Source: a marine group bacterium Sva0996 bin134 | GTDB taxonomy: Bacteria > Actinomycetota > Acidimicrobiia > Acidimicrobiales > Bin134 | DNA length: 64,000 bases | NCBI GenBank assembly: GCA_002239105.1 | Contig: MPNQ01000014.1 | Coordinates: forward strand, 17,852 to 81,851 | Direction: 5' to 3' | Shown: positions 49,267 to 59,069 of the stretch, in pieces | How the letters are laid out: each line of letters begins with the position of its first letter | Numbering within the stretch: position 1 is the first letter of the stretch | Position numbers and translations under genes: made by a program | The notes under the pieces: generated by a model | Seen by the model: only the letters and a program-made list of their open reading frames with translations | Database searches by the model: none | What the model was told of the DNA's origin: nothing

Positions 49267-49844
49267 GCTTGGTGGACAGGTCAGAATCTCCAGTAGACCT
49301 CGTCGAACTCATCCTCCGACTGCACGAAGCTCTCCAGGGTGCAAAGCTCCCACACGCGTTCGGCGGCGCACTTGCCTTGGCATGGTGCATCTCAGAGCCC
49401 AGGGCCACGGCAGACATAGATCTCAATGTTTTCGTCTCCGTCAACGAGTTCAACCGCGTGCTTGCCGAGCTTCCCGCCGAGATCACAGTGACCACTCGGG
49501 AACGCCACCTGCTTGAGCGGGACGGACAGGTGCGGCTTTGGTGGGCGGGAGTGCCTATAGATCTGTTCCTGGCAACCTCCGATTACCACGATGCAGTGGG
49601 TGGGCGCATAGTTTTTCGTCCGTTCGCCGGGGCTGACATTCCATTCTTGGCATGCCGCGATCTCGCCGTATTCAAAGCCTTTTTTGACCGCTCGAAGGAC
49701 TGGGTGGATATCGAGCAGATGGTGTTGGCCGATTCTTTCGATGTCTCCGATGTGATTGCGGAACTCAGCGAACATCTTGGACCCGACGATCATCGCATCG
49801 CACGACTGGAAGCACTGCGCAAACAGATCGCCGACAGCGCCTAG
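49263..49844 (+). CDS. AbiEii/MNT-like nucleotidyltransferase
   Basis: A 193-residue protein of the nucleotidyltransferase fold. The motif FGGALALAW (GG at residues 34-35) followed by ATADIDLNVF (D51 and D53 as metal ligands) is the family core; a third acid may be in VPIDLF. Such enzymes in toxin-antitoxin systems transfer nucleotides to tRNA or to a partner protein. It is coupled to the 75-residue gene upstream. Substrate is unknown. Confidence 0.75.
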   Translation: MSLVDRSESPVDLVELILRLHEALQGAKLPHAFGGALALAWCISEPRATADIDLNVFVSVNEFNRVLAELPAEITVTTRERHLLERDGQVRLWWAGVPIDLFLATSDYHDAVGGRIVFRPFAGADIPFLACRDLAVFKAFFDRSKDWVDIEQMVLADSFDVSDVIAELSEHLGPDDHRIARLEALRKQIADSA

Positions 49845-49928
49845 GACTGGGGCCGGTGCTACCGCCCTTGAGAAATTCCCGGCCTTCACCGGTCTCCACC
49901 TCAATGCATCACAGATCCGTCGGCCACA

Positions 49929-51350
49929 ATGACATCCATGGCTGACCGACCCAATCACATGGACCCCGAAGAGTTCCGCCAGGCGGGTTACCAAGCGGTG
50001 GACTGGGTGGCCGATTACATGGCGCGCCTCGGTGATCTGCCGGTGATGGCCGATGTCGAACCGGGCCACATTCGGGGCAAATTGCCTGCTGAGCCGCCGA
50101 CCCGCGGCGAGGATTTCGCTGATGTGTTGGCCGATCTCGACCGGGTGATCCTGCCCGGCTTGACCCACTGGCAGGCACCGGGCATGTACGGCTATTTCCC
50201 GGCCAACACCAGCGGCCCTGCTGCGTTGGGCGAGCTGATATCGGCCAGCCTGGGAGCTCATGGAGCCATGTGGACCACGGGGCCTTCGGTCACCGAGCTA
50301 GAGCAACATATGTTGGACTGGCTGGTCACTGCCCTTGGCCTGCCCGAGGCGTTTCGGGGCAATGGCGTGATCACCGACGGTGCCTCTTCCAGCACCCTGT
50401 GCGCCATTCTCGCTGCTCGGGCGAAAGCCGGAGGCAACGAGAAGCTCGACCAGATGGTGGCCTATACCTCCGACCAGGCCCACTATTCCATCGCCAAGGG
50501 GCTTCGGGTAGCAGGTATTGCCGACAGCCGCATTCGGCCAATCGCCACTACCCCCGACTACGCCATGCGGGCCGACCACTTGGCCTATGAGATTGTCAAA
50601 GACCGAAACGACGGACTGATCCCCTTCTTCGTGGGCACTACCGTGGGCACTACCTCCACCACCGCCATCGATCCCATACCCGAATTGGCCTGGGTGGCAT
50701 CCAATTTCGATGCCTGGATCCATGTAGACGCCGCTTTTGCCGGCACCGCCGCGCTGTGCCCGGAAATGCGATTCCTCAACGCCGGTTTGGAAGACGTCGA
50801 CAGCTACCTGTTCAACCCCCACAAGTGGATGCTCACCAACTTGGACTGCTCGGTGTTCTATGTGGCCGACCGAGCCGATCTCTTGAACGCCATGGCCGTT
50901 GAAGCCGAGTATCTGAGCGAAGGCACCGCGGCGACATCCACCACCGACTCCGAGCATGAGACAGTGGACTACCGGGACTGGACAGTGGCGCTCGGTCGAC
51001 GCTTCCGGGCACTAAAGCTCTGGTTTGTGATCCGCCACTACGGCACCGAGGGGCTCCGGGCCCATGTTCGCCGCCACATTGCCTGGGCATCCGACTTGGC
51101 CAACTGGGTCGAGGCTGACGACCGATTTGAACTGGTCGCCCCCCAGGTGCTCAGCCTGGTGTGCTTCCGCCACACCGACGGCGACGAGGCCGGTCGCCGC
51201 ATCATGGACACCGTGAACCGGTCCGGTCGAGCCTTCATGAGCCACACCACCCTCGACGGCCGCTTCATCCTCCGGGTGGCCATCGGCAGCCCCCAAACCG
51301 AGCGCCATCACATCGAAGAGCTCTGGAATCTGATCCAATCTGCCGCCTGA
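49929..51350 (+). CDS. PLP-dependent decarboxylase, aromatic-L-amino-acid decarboxylase family
   Basis: A 473-residue group II decarboxylase. It has HWQAPGMYGYFPANTSGPA, GVITDGASSSTLCAILAAR, and the PLP lysine in FNPHKWMLTNLDCS; the aspartate of HVDAAFAG binds the PLP ring. The best match by motif is to aromatic amino-acid decarboxylases (tryptophan, tyrosine or DOPA). An ATG three codons in (49938) is an alternative start. It stands alone between the nucleotidyltransferase and guaB3. Confidence 0.9.
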   Translation: MTSMADRPNHMDPEEFRQAGYQAVDWVADYMARLGDLPVMADVEPGHIRGKLPAEPPTRGEDFADVLADLDRVILPGLTHWQAPGMYGYFPANTSGPAALGELISASLGAHGAMWTTGPSVTELEQHMLDWLVTALGLPEAFRGNGVITDGASSSTLCAILAARAKAGGNEKLDQMVAYTSDQAHYSIAKGLRVAGIADSRIRPIATTPDYAMRADHLAYEIVKDRNDGLIPFFVGTTVGTTSTTAIDPIPELAWVASNFDAWIHVDAAFAGTAALCPEMRFLNAGLEDVDSYLFNPHKWMLTNLDCSVFYVADRADLLNAMAVEAEYLSEGTAATSTTDSEHETVDYRDWTVALGRRFRALKLWFVIRHYGTEGLRAHVRRHIAWASDLANWVEADDRFELVAPQVLSLVCFRHTDGDEAGRRIMDTVNRSGRAFMSHTTLDGRFILRVAIGSPQTERHHIEELWNLIQSAA

Positions 51351-51441
51351 TTTAGCCTTGCTCCTGGTGAGGGAGTAAATCCCCCTATGGCAAGCCGCAA
51401 GGCTTTAGAATTCTTGGTTTCCAAGCAAAAGGGGCGTCGCG

Positions 51442-52605
51442 ATGGCCGAGGTTGAGATCGGGCTGGGCAAGACCGCACGGCGGGCGTACGGGTTCGACGA
51501 CATCGCCATCGTCCCCACCCGCCGCACCCGCGATCCTGAGGATGTGAGCATCGCCTGGGAGATCGACGCCTACCGCTTCGACCTCCCCCTCATGGCCTCG
51601 GCCATGGACGGCGTGGTCAGCCCCGAAACCGCCATCGCCATCGGGCAACTCGGCGGCGTGGGGGTGCTCAACCTCGAGGGGCTCTGGACCCGCTATGAGG
51701 ATCCCGAGCCAGTCCTCGACGAGATCGCGTCCCAACCCCCCGAGAAGGCCACCCTGCGGATGCAGGAGCTGTACGGCGAGCCCATCAAGCCCGAACTGGT
51801 GGGAGAACGCATCCGCCAGATCAAAGACGCCGGGGTGATCTCCTGTGCGTCGGTCACCCCCCAGCGCACCGAGCAACTCGCCCCCCACATGCTGGCCGCC
51901 GAGCTCGACCTCATGGTCATCCAGGGCACGGTGGTCACCGCCGAGCACAAGTCCAAAAACCACGAGCCGCTGAACCTCAAGCAGTTCGTCCGCCGCCTGG
52001 AGATCCCGGTGATCGTGGGCGGCTGCGCCAGCTACGACGCCGCCCTTCACCTCATGCGCACCGGCGCCGCCGGCATCCTGGTTGGCGTGGGGCCGGGCCA
52101 GGCCTGCACCACCCGGGGGGTGCTGGGCATCGGGGTGCCCCAGGCCACCGCCATCGCCGACGCCCGGGCCGCCCGGATGCGCCATCTCGACGAGACCGGG
52201 GTGTACGTCCACATAATCGCCGACGGGGGCATGGCCACCGGGGGCGACATCGCCAAGGCCATCGTGTGCGGGGCCGACGCGGTGATGATCGGCTCCCCTC
52301 TGGCCGCCGCCCACGAATCGCCTGGCCGGGGCCACCACTGGGGCATGGCCACTTTCCATCCCACTCTTCCCCGGGGCGCCCGAGTGCAGACCTCCCCCCG
52401 GGGAACCTTGGAGGAGATTTTGGTCGGCCCGGCTCGGGAGAACGATGGCCGACTCAATCTGTTCGGCGGCTTGCGCACCTCCATGGCCACCTGCGGCTAC
52501 GAGACGCTCAAGGAGTTCCAGAAGGCCGACATCATGATTGCCCCCTCGCTGCAAACCGAGGGCAAATCTCTCCAGCGCTCCCAGGGCATCGGAATGGGGC
52601 GTTGA
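51442..52605 (+). CDS. guaB3: GuaB3 family IMP dehydrogenase-related protein
   Basis: A 387-residue TIM-barrel protein of the GuaB3 type, common in actinobacteria. It starts [20 protein letters not shown]. The catalytic-loop region [19 protein letters not shown] contains the cysteine. There is no CBS pair, which separates it from ordinary GuaB. GuaB3 enzymes handle guanine-nucleotide salvage reactions; the exact reaction is debated. guaA overlaps its stop. Confidence 0.92.
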   Translation: MAEVEIGLGKTARRAYGFDDIAIVPTRRTRDPEDVSIAWEIDAYRFDLPLMASAMDGVVSPETAIAIGQLGGVGVLNLEGLWTRYEDPEPVLDEIASQPPEKATLRMQELYGEPIKPELVGERIRQIKDAGVISCASVTPQRTEQLAPHMLAAELDLMVIQGTVVTAEHKSKNHEPLNLKQFVRRLEIPVIVGGCASYDAALHLMRTGAAGILVGVGPGQACTTRGVLGIGVPQATAIADARAARMRHLDETGVYVHIIADGGMATGGDIAKAIVCGADAVMIGSPLAAAHESPGRGHHWGMATFHPTLPRGARVQTSPRGTLEEILVGPARENDGRLNLFGGLRTSMATCGYETLKEFQKADIMIAPSLQTEGKSLQRSQGIGMGR

Positions 52606-54164
52606 GCCCCTCCCCACTCGACACCGCAACTCGAGACCACCCGGTCTTGGTGGTTGATTTCGGCGCCCAGTACGCCCAGCTCATCGCCCGCCGGGTGCGC
52701 GAGGCCCACATCTACAGTGAGATCGTCCCCCACTCCATCAGCGCGGATGAGATCGCCGACCGCCAGCCCGGCGCGGTGATCTTCTCCGGCGGCCCCAAGT
52801 CGGTCCATGTCGAGGGCTCGCCCCGCATCGATCCCGACATCTACGGGCTGGGCATACCCATCCTGGGCATCTGCTACGGCGCCCAGCTCATCGCCGCCCA
52901 GCTCGGCGGGGAGGTGTCGCGCACCGGCGTCGGAGAGTACGGCCGTACCGCCATGAGCGTGAGCGACCCCGGCACCCTGTTCGGTGTCGACGAAGACACC
53001 GAGCGCCCGGTGTGGATGAGCCACTTCGACTCCATCGCCACTCCGCCCGAGGGCTTTGTGGTCACCGCCTCCACCCCCCAGGCCCCGGTGGCCGCCCTCG
53101 AGCACCCCGCCCAACGCATCTTCGGCGTCCAGTTCCATCCCGAGGTGGCCCACACTCCGGGCGGGCAGGCCGTACTCGAGCGTTTCCTCTACCGGGGCGC
53201 CGGTCTAGGCCCGTCATGGACCACAGAGTCGTTCATCGACGAGGCGGTGGCCGCCATCCGCGCCCAGATCGGCGACGGTCGGGCGGTGTGCGGCCTGTCC
53301 GGCGGGGTCGACTCGGCAGTGGCCGCCGCCCTGGTCCACCGGGCGGTGGGCCATCAGCTCACCTGCGTGTTCGTCGACACCGGCCTCATGCGCCAGGACG
53401 AGGGCCAGCAGGTGATCGACGCCTTCCGCCGCTCCCAGGGCATCGAGCTGATCGCGGTGGAAGCCGCCGAGCGGTTCTTCGAAGCCCTGGTGGGGGTGAT
53501 CGACCCCGAGGAGAAGCGCAAGATCATCGGCGAGCTGTTCATCCGCATCTTCGAGGAGGCCAAGAACCAGGTGGACGGGGCCGCCTATCTGGTGCAGGGC
53601 ACGCTGTATCCCGACGTGATCGAGTCGGGCTCCGATTCCGCGGCCAAGATCAAGAGCCACCACAACGTGGGCGGCATCCCCGAGGAGATGGACTTCGAGC
53701 TGGTCGAGCCGCTACGCGACCTGTTCAAAGACGAGGTGCGGGCCGTGGGCCACGAACTGGGCCTGCCTGATGAGATCGTGTGGCGCCAGCCCTTCCCCGG
53801 CCCCGGCCTCGGCGTGCGGGTGATCGGCGAGGTCACACCCGACAAAGCCGCGCTGTTGGCCAAAGCCGACGCCATCGTGAGGGCCGAGATCCACGCCGCG
53901 GGCCTCGATCGAGAGATCTGGCAGGCGTTCGCCGTGCTGCCCGACACTCGAACCGTGGGCGTGATGGGCGACGAGCGCACCTACGGCCAGGTGGCGGTAA
54001 TCCGGGCGGTGACCAGCGAGGACGCCATGACCGCCGACTGGGCCCGGTTGCCCTATGAGCTGCTGGAAACCATGTCGAGCCGCATCATCAACGAGGTCGA
54101 AGGCATAAACCGGGTGGCCTACGACATCACCTCCAAGCCCCCCGGCACCATCGAGTGGGAGTGA
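52602..54164 (+). CDS. guaA: GMP synthase (glutamine-hydrolysing)
   Basis: A 520-residue enzyme that aminates XMP to GMP. The glutaminase domain has [20 protein letters not shown], the nucleophile cysteine in [11 protein letters not shown], and [12 protein letters not shown]. The ATP-pyrophosphatase domain has the P-loop [17 protein letters not shown]. The dimerisation domain ends GTIEWE. The start is a TTG at 52602 that overlaps the guaB3 stop; a later GTG is possible but would cut into the domain. Confidence 0.95.
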   Translation: MSPSPLDTATRDHPVLVVDFGAQYAQLIARRVREAHIYSEIVPHSISADEIADRQPGAVIFSGGPKSVHVEGSPRIDPDIYGLGIPILGICYGAQLIAAQLGGEVSRTGVGEYGRTAMSVSDPGTLFGVDEDTERPVWMSHFDSIATPPEGFVVTASTPQAPVAALEHPAQRIFGVQFHPEVAHTPGGQAVLERFLYRGAGLGPSWTTESFIDEAVAAIRAQIGDGRAVCGLSGGVDSAVAAALVHRAVGHQLTCVFVDTGLMRQDEGQQVIDAFRRSQGIELIAVEAAERFFEALVGVIDPEEKRKIIGELFIRIFEEAKNQVDGAAYLVQGTLYPDVIESGSDSAAKIKSHHNVGGIPEEMDFELVEPLRDLFKDEVRAVGHELGLPDEIVWRQPFPGPGLGVRVIGEVTPDKAALLAKADAIVRAEIHAAGLDREIWQAFAVLPDTRTVGVMGDERTYGQVAVIRAVTSEDAMTADWARLPYELLETMSSRIINEVEGINRVAYDITSKPPGTIEWE

Positions 54165-54176
54165 GCTGAGGCGAGA

Positions 54177-55541
54177 CTAGGCGGCTCGGGTGGTGATGAG
54201 CTGCACCCGCTGGGGGGTGTCGGTCTTCATGTTGTTCAGCTCGTCGGTGTAGAAGAACTTTTCTTCGCCGAATGCCGGGCGCAGCTCGTCGAGCCACGAC
54301 GCCTCTTCGTCGTAGGCCGCGAAGAACAGCCGGTTCACCCAGTCGGGGTTGCGGGCCTGCACGAACTTCAGGGCGATCACCTTCTCGCCGCCTATCTCGG
54401 TGACGCCGTCCACCAGCGCCTTGCCCGGGGTGGCCGACATCGACGGCCCCCGCCAGGTGCGGGCCAACCCCGACACCTGCTTATAGGCGTCGGTGTAGAT
54501 CTGGTAGGCCTCCACCAGCGGCACCTCGAAGTAGCGCTTGGCCCCGGTGTCGCGCTCCACGAACATGTAGTAGGGAATCGCCCCCAGGGATACCTCGGTG
54601 GTGATCATGTCGGCCCAGTCCCGGGCGCTGTCGTTCACGTGGCGGATCAGCGGGGCCTGGCACCGCACCACCGCGCCGGTCTCGATGATGCGCCGCAGCG
54701 CCTCGCGAGAGGCGTCGGTGGCCAGCTCCACCGGGTGCGAGTAGTGGGCCATGATGGCCAGGTGGCGGCCGGAGGCCACGATCTCCTCGAACAGCCGCAG
54801 CAGGTCGTCGGCCTCCTCGCCCTCGGTGAACTTGTAGGGCCAGTAGGCCGGGGCCTTGGTGCCGAAGCGGATGGTGTTGATCTCCAGGTCGTCGGCCATA
54901 AGCGGCTCGGCGTAGCGGCGGATCAGCTCGCTGCGCATGATCATCGGGTCGCCCCCGGTGAACAGCACATCGGACACCGTCGGGTTGAGCTTGAGATAGG
55001 CCACCAGCCGGTCGATCTCCTTGCTGGCGAACTTGAGATCGTCGAGCTGCACGAACTGCGGCCATCTGAAGCAATAGGTGCAGTAGGCGTGGCAGGTCTG
55101 GCCCTGGGTGGGGAAGAACAGCACCGTCTCCCGGTACTTGTGCTGCACGCCCTGCACCACCTCTTCCTCCAGGTACCCGGCATTCATCTCCACCTGGCCG
55201 GCGGGATGGGGGTTGAGGCTCAACTGGATCTCCCGGGCCGCGGCCTTGAGTTCGGCGGCCGGCACCTCGGCTTTGATGAGGTCGGCGATGCGGCTGAAGT
55301 GGGCGGGGTCGAGCATGCCCTCTTGGGGGAAGGTGAGCTGGAACATGGGATCGTCGGGCACGTTGTCCCAGTTGATGAGCTGCTCGCACACGTAGTTGTT
55401 GGTCTTGAACGGGAGCACCGAGCCCACCACGCGGGTCACCATCTTCTGGTGGTCGCTCAGCCGGTCGTACCCGGGCGTGTCTTCCAGGTTGCGGAGCTGG
55501 AAAGTGCGAAATGTGTGCTGGTCGCCGTTGCCGGTGCTCAT
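54177..55541 (-). CDS. KamA-family radical SAM protein (lysine 2,3-aminomutase-like)
   Basis: A 454-residue radical SAM enzyme. The cluster motif CHAYCTYCFRW holds C150, C154 and C157, spaced CX3CX2C. The SAM-binding region includes SDVLFTGGDPMIM. The family includes lysine 2,3-aminomutase and relatives that isomerise amino acids with PLP. The long helical N-terminus resembles KamA. The ATG at 55541 behind GGGAGG is preferred; the frame is open to 55703 but that part overlaps the divergent gene's start. Substrate is not certain. Confidence 0.85.
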   Translation of the reverse strand: MSTGNGDQHTFRTFQLRNLEDTPGYDRLSDHQKMVTRVVGSVLPFKTNNYVCEQLINWDNVPDDPMFQLTFPQEGMLDPAHFSRIADLIKAEVPAAELKAAAREIQLSLNPHPAGQVEMNAGYLEEEVVQGVQHKYRETVLFFPTQGQTCHAYCTYCFRWPQFVQLDDLKFASKEIDRLVAYLKLNPTVSDVLFTGGDPMIMRSELIRRYAEPLMADDLEINTIRFGTKAPAYWPYKFTEGEEADDLLRLFEEIVASGRHLAIMAHYSHPVELATDASREALRRIIETGAVVRCQAPLIRHVNDSARDWADMITTEVSLGAIPYYMFVERDTGAKRYFEVPLVEAYQIYTDAYKQVSGLARTWRGPSMSATPGKALVDGVTEIGGEKVIALKFVQARNPDWVNRLFFAAYDEEASWLDELRPAFGEEKFFYTDELNNMKTDTPQRVQLITTRAA

Positions 55542-55647
55542 GGTGGGTGCCTCCCTATGAGAATGCCGTCGATCTGTCAGAGTTACCTTCGATGGTACCA
55601 GCCTCTCCGACATTTGTTGAGGGAGGCTGGTCTGCCACCATAGGCGG

Positions 55648-56778
55648 GTGCTGACCAAATTCGACGATTTCCCCATCCACCAGACCCCCGATCCCATCTC
55701 CACTCCCTCTACCGGGGAAAAGGACTTCTACGAGCGCTACTGGTTCAACGGCTACTCCAAAGTGGGCGACATGTACCTCGGTGCGGGCACCGCCCGCTAT
55801 CCCCACCTCGGCATCCAGGACTGTGGCATCAGCATCGTCCACAACGGGGTGCAGCACGCCTTCCACGCCTCGGCCCGGGCCAACCCCGAGCCCTCCGATC
55901 TGAGCGTCGGGCCGTTCAACTTGGAGATCACCGAGCCGATGAAGGCCTGCCGGGTGGTGCTGGAGCCCAACGACACCGACTTCGCCGCCGACCTCACCTT
56001 CGAGGCCCGCACCGCGGCCATCGAAGAGCCCCGCCACCACTGGTCTGACGGCAGCCGCCGCATCATGGACACCACCCGGTTCACCCAGTTCGGCCGCTGG
56101 CACGGCTGGATCGAATACGACGGCCAGCGCATGGAGATCGACCGCACCGAGACCTACGGCACCAAGGACCGCTCCTGGGGCGTCCGCCCGGTGGCCGGCG
56201 GCGACAACCGGGGCGCCCCCCAGCCGCCGCGGACCATGGGCCTGTTCTTCTTGTGGGCTCCCCTGCACTGGGACGACATGTGCAGCCACTACCAGCTCTT
56301 CGAGGACACCCTGGGCCGCCCCCGGTTCCACGTGGGCGCTTTCTTGCCCGCCTACGACTCCCTGGCCGACAACCCCGCCGTGGAGGATCCCGGCGTGGAG
56401 CCCATGCACCGCCTCGAGCACCAACTGGAGTTTGAGCCCGGCAGCCGCATGATCAAAAGCGCCACTTTGGCCATGACCTCGCTGGAAGACGCCCCCCGCC
56501 ACGAGATCACCTTCGAAAAGCAGTTCACCTACCGCATGAAGGGCATCGGCTACAGCCACCCCACCTGGTCGCACGGCGACTGGAAAGGCGAGCTGGCCAT
56601 GGAGTCGGAGCGCTGGAACCTGGCCGACGTCGACGACAACGCCTTCGAGAACCAGCACGTCCAGCACCTCATGAAGGTCCGCATGGGCGACCGCCAGGGC
56701 ATTGGCGTCCTAGAGCAATCCATCTTCGGCCCCTACCGCCCCTACGGCCTAGAAGGCCACATAGCCCCCGCCAGTTAG
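55648..56778 (+). CDS. Conserved hypothetical protein, two-domain beta-rich
   Basis: A 376-residue protein starting from GTG 55648, without signal peptide or membrane segment. The chain is rich in Trp, His and Asp with alternating beta-type stretches, for example RWHGWIEYDGQRMEIDRTE and TMGLFFLWAPLHWDD. It reminds me of lipocalin-like AttH/hydroxyneurosporene-hydratase proteins, but I cannot name it. It is divergent from the KamA gene with 106 bases between starts, so they may share control. Confidence 0.7.
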   Translation: MLTKFDDFPIHQTPDPISTPSTGEKDFYERYWFNGYSKVGDMYLGAGTARYPHLGIQDCGISIVHNGVQHAFHASARANPEPSDLSVGPFNLEITEPMKACRVVLEPNDTDFAADLTFEARTAAIEEPRHHWSDGSRRIMDTTRFTQFGRWHGWIEYDGQRMEIDRTETYGTKDRSWGVRPVAGGDNRGAPQPPRTMGLFFLWAPLHWDDMCSHYQLFEDTLGRPRFHVGAFLPAYDSLADNPAVEDPGVEPMHRLEHQLEFEPGSRMIKSATLAMTSLEDAPRHEITFEKQFTYRMKGIGYSHPTWSHGDWKGELAMESERWNLADVDDNAFENQHVQHLMKVRMGDRQGIGVLEQSIFGPYRPYGLEGHIAPAS

Positions 56779-57530
56779 CGCAGGTAGGCGTCGCCGCCGT
56801 CGATGTTTATGGTGGTGCCGGTTATGTAGCCAGCGGTGTCGCTGCATAGGAAGGCGACTACTCGGCCGATGTCGATTTCGGCGTCGCCCACCCGTTTCAG
56901 AGCGAATCGCTCTTGGAGGGCGGCGAAGCCGTCGGGGTTGAAGCCCTTCCAATCCTCCATGGCCGGAGACATGGCCACCGGCATCAGGGTGATGGCCCGG
57001 ATGCCATCGGCGCCCCACTCCATGGCCGCGGCCCGGGTGATCGACTGGATGGCCGACTTCACCCCGGCGTACACCCCCATGCCGCTGGGGTCGGTTTTGA
57101 GGCTGGAGCCCGAGCCCTGGTTGATGATCACCCCGCCGTCTTTCAAGTATGGATGGCACAGCCGCATGAACCGGATGGAGGCCAGCGCCCCCGAGGTCCA
57201 CGCCGCCATGCAGGCCTCGTCGCTCACCTCCAGCAAGTGCCCATGAGGCACCTGCTGGGCGTTGTTCACCAGGATGTCCACGGTGCCGAAGTGCTCCACG
57301 GTGCGGTCCACACACGCCTGGATGTCGTCCAGCTCGTTCACGTCGCACACCAGCGCCAGCGCCGACCCGCCCCGTTCGGCGATCTCGGCCGCCACCGCCT
57401 GCACCTTCGATTCGGTACGAGCCGCCACCGTGACCCCGGCCCCTTCAGCCGCCAGGGCCAAGGCAATCCCCCGACCCACACCTTGGCCCCCGCCGGTAAC
57501 GATGGCCGTCTTCCCGTCAAGCATTCCCAT
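56775..57530 (-). CDS. Short-chain dehydrogenase/reductase
   Basis: A 251-residue SDR. The cofactor motif is TAIVTGGGQGVGRGIALA, followed by LVNNAQQVP. Catalytic serine is in GSGSSLKT and the YAGVKSA tyrosine-lysine pair follows. It ends with AGYITGTTINIDGGDAYLR, the common SDR finish. The ATG at 57530 is preferred; a TTG at 57554 would add eight residues. It converges on the hypothetical gene with a four-base overlap. Confidence 0.9.
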   Translation of the reverse strand: MGMLDGKTAIVTGGGQGVGRGIALALAAEGAGVTVAARTESKVQAVAAEIAERGGSALALVCDVNELDDIQACVDRTVEHFGTVDILVNNAQQVPHGHLLEVSDEACMAAWTSGALASIRFMRLCHPYLKDGGVIINQGSGSSLKTDPSGMGVYAGVKSAIQSITRAAAMEWGADGIRAITLMPVAMSPAMEDWKGFNPDGFAALQERFALKRVGDAEIDIGRVVAFLCSDTAGYITGTTINIDGGDAYLR

Positions 57531-57541
57531 GGCGTCGAACC

Positions 57542-57796
57542 CTATCCCGGCCAACCATCCCAGCCACGGGCGATCAGCAATGAGCGGAGATAGTGCACGT
57601 CGTAGCCCGGTATCGTGCCCGAGGGCGCGGTCCAGAGCAGGTACAGCTCCGCGTTGTCGATGCCCGCCGACACCGTCAGATTGGTGGGGGCGGCGGGACT
57701 CTGCGCCTGCACCGGCGCGGCGTGGAACAGCACTCCGAGCAGCAGCGCAAGGGCCAGGAGCGGGGAAATTCGGTGGATGGCGGACGCTCCCATCAT
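57542..57796 (-). pseudogene. Truncated secreted Fn3 protein (N-terminus only)
   Basis: 84 residues: a signal peptide (LLALALLLGVLFHAAPVQA) and the start of a fibronectin type III domain (PAAPTNLTVSAGIDNAELYL, then WTAPSG and YDVHY). It stops 11 bases before the SDR start. A complete Fn3 domain alone needs about 90 residues, so the gene is cut off, probably by the rearrangement that brought the SDR here. Confidence 0.6.
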
Positions 57797-57885
57797 GCCA
57801 GCCCTCCCGGACTGGTTAGGACGTAGGTTCGGGGGGGTGTCCCTGTCTTGTTGTCAAGCCGCTTGCGGCAGGTTCCACCCCGCCG

Positions 57886-58941
57886 CTACTCGTCGAGTTC
57901 ATCCCGGCTCCAGCCGGTGCCGAACACGTACCCGTCGTAGCCCGCCACGTACACCCGCAGCGACTCCGCCTCCTCCACCCACTCGCCGGACTCGGTAAGG
58001 TGTGCGGCGTCGAAGTCGGCCCCACCAAACAAGTCCCGTGTGTCTCCGCCGATCTTCGACGGGTCCGAGTGCCCCACGATAGTCCCGTCAGGGCCGCCGA
58101 TGAAGGCGAACCACTGCCCGTCCACCGTCTCGGCGGCGTTGTAGTAGGCGACGGTCGTTTCCAGCCCCGCCAAGGCGCTCCCCGGGCTGGCAAAGTACGC
58201 CACCGTGGCCTCCAGCCCGCCCTCGCGGTACCTGTCCACCGCCACGGATACCAGCTGCTTGGTGAACGCGTCGGCGTCGATGTACCAACCCGAGGCGAAC
58301 AGCAGCCCGTCGCGCTTCGTCACCCAGACGTTCTTGAGCTCCACATTATCGAAGCCGGAGCCTAAGTCGCCGCTCTCCGGGTTGCGGTAGACGTAGGAGA
58401 CCCACTTGCCCTCCTCCGTGGCCGCAAGCATATCCGGGCCGAACTCGTAGCCGTTGGCGTCGGTGCCCACCCAGGCCTTCACGTCCAGGCCGCGGCGTTC
58501 GGGGTCAGGGTGTGCGATGACCAGGTCGTTCTCGTCGATGATGAAGACGTACCACTGGCCGTCGATGCTCTCCGGGCGGTTATAGTGGGCCAGGGCGGCA
58601 TCCAGACCCTGGGTCTCGTAGCGGGCAATGGCGCTGTCCACGACGTACTGCGTGTACTCGGCGGGAGCGGCCTTGGACGGGATGCCGGCGATGGTGGCCC
58701 GCACGATCTCCTCGACCTCCGCCCGGGTCAGTCCTGCCGTGGCAGGAGGCACGGCCGCCGTGTCGGGGTTGACCGTCCCCTCCACGGACGCGGAGGACTC
58801 GGCGGCCAGCTCCGCCCGCACGACCTCCTCCACCTCGGCGCGCGTCAGCCCCGCGTCGTTATCTCCACAGGCGGCGAGCAGCGCGAAAGCGCCAAGCGCG
58901 AGCGCCGCCGATGAGGCCGTCCGCCGCAGCCTCCCGGTCAC
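57886..58941 (-). CDS. Lipoprotein with Cache-type sensor domains
   Basis: A 351-residue lipoprotein from a GTG start. The lipobox is LLAACG, with C25 as the lipid site. Two near-repeated helical units follow, GLTRAEVEEVVRAELA and GLTRAEVEEIVRATIA. The rest looks like two Cache sensor modules, with SIDGQWYVFIIDENDLVIAH and TVDGQWFAFIGGPDGTIVGH as matching ligand-pocket strands. No kinase, receptor or cyclase output domain is attached, so it would be a surface ligand-binding protein or an extracellular partner of a sensor. Confidence 0.8.
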   Translation of the reverse strand: MTGRLRRTASSAALALGAFALLAACGDNDAGLTRAEVEEVVRAELAAESSASVEGTVNPDTAAVPPATAGLTRAEVEEIVRATIAGIPSKAAPAEYTQYVVDSAIARYETQGLDAALAHYNRPESIDGQWYVFIIDENDLVIAHPDPERRGLDVKAWVGTDANGYEFGPDMLAATEEGKWVSYVYRNPESGDLGSGFDNVELKNVWVTKRDGLLFASGWYIDADAFTKQLVSVAVDRYREGGLEATVAYFASPGSALAGLETTVAYYNAAETVDGQWFAFIGGPDGTIVGHSDPSKIGGDTRDLFGGADFDAAHLTESGEWVEEAESLRVYVAGYDGYVFGTGWSRDELDE

Positions 58942-58958
58942 CCCGCAATGTCCATTGG

Positions 58959-59069
58959 CTACAGGCCCCCGTGCTGGGTTCCGGTATCAGTGCCGTCCGT
59001 GACCGTCCGCGCGTCGCCGTCGGCGTCGCTGAACACCCCCGACAGGGACACGTCCTTGGTCGCCTGCAT
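58959..59069 (-). pseudogene. Short remnant of a secreted-domain protein
   Basis: In the same frame as the next secreted-protein gene and directly after its stop, 36 codons read MQATKDVSLSGVFSDADGD and further repeat-like residues. This pattern is common in large bacterial cadherin-like surface proteins. It is probably a leftover of a longer gene. Confidence 0.35.
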
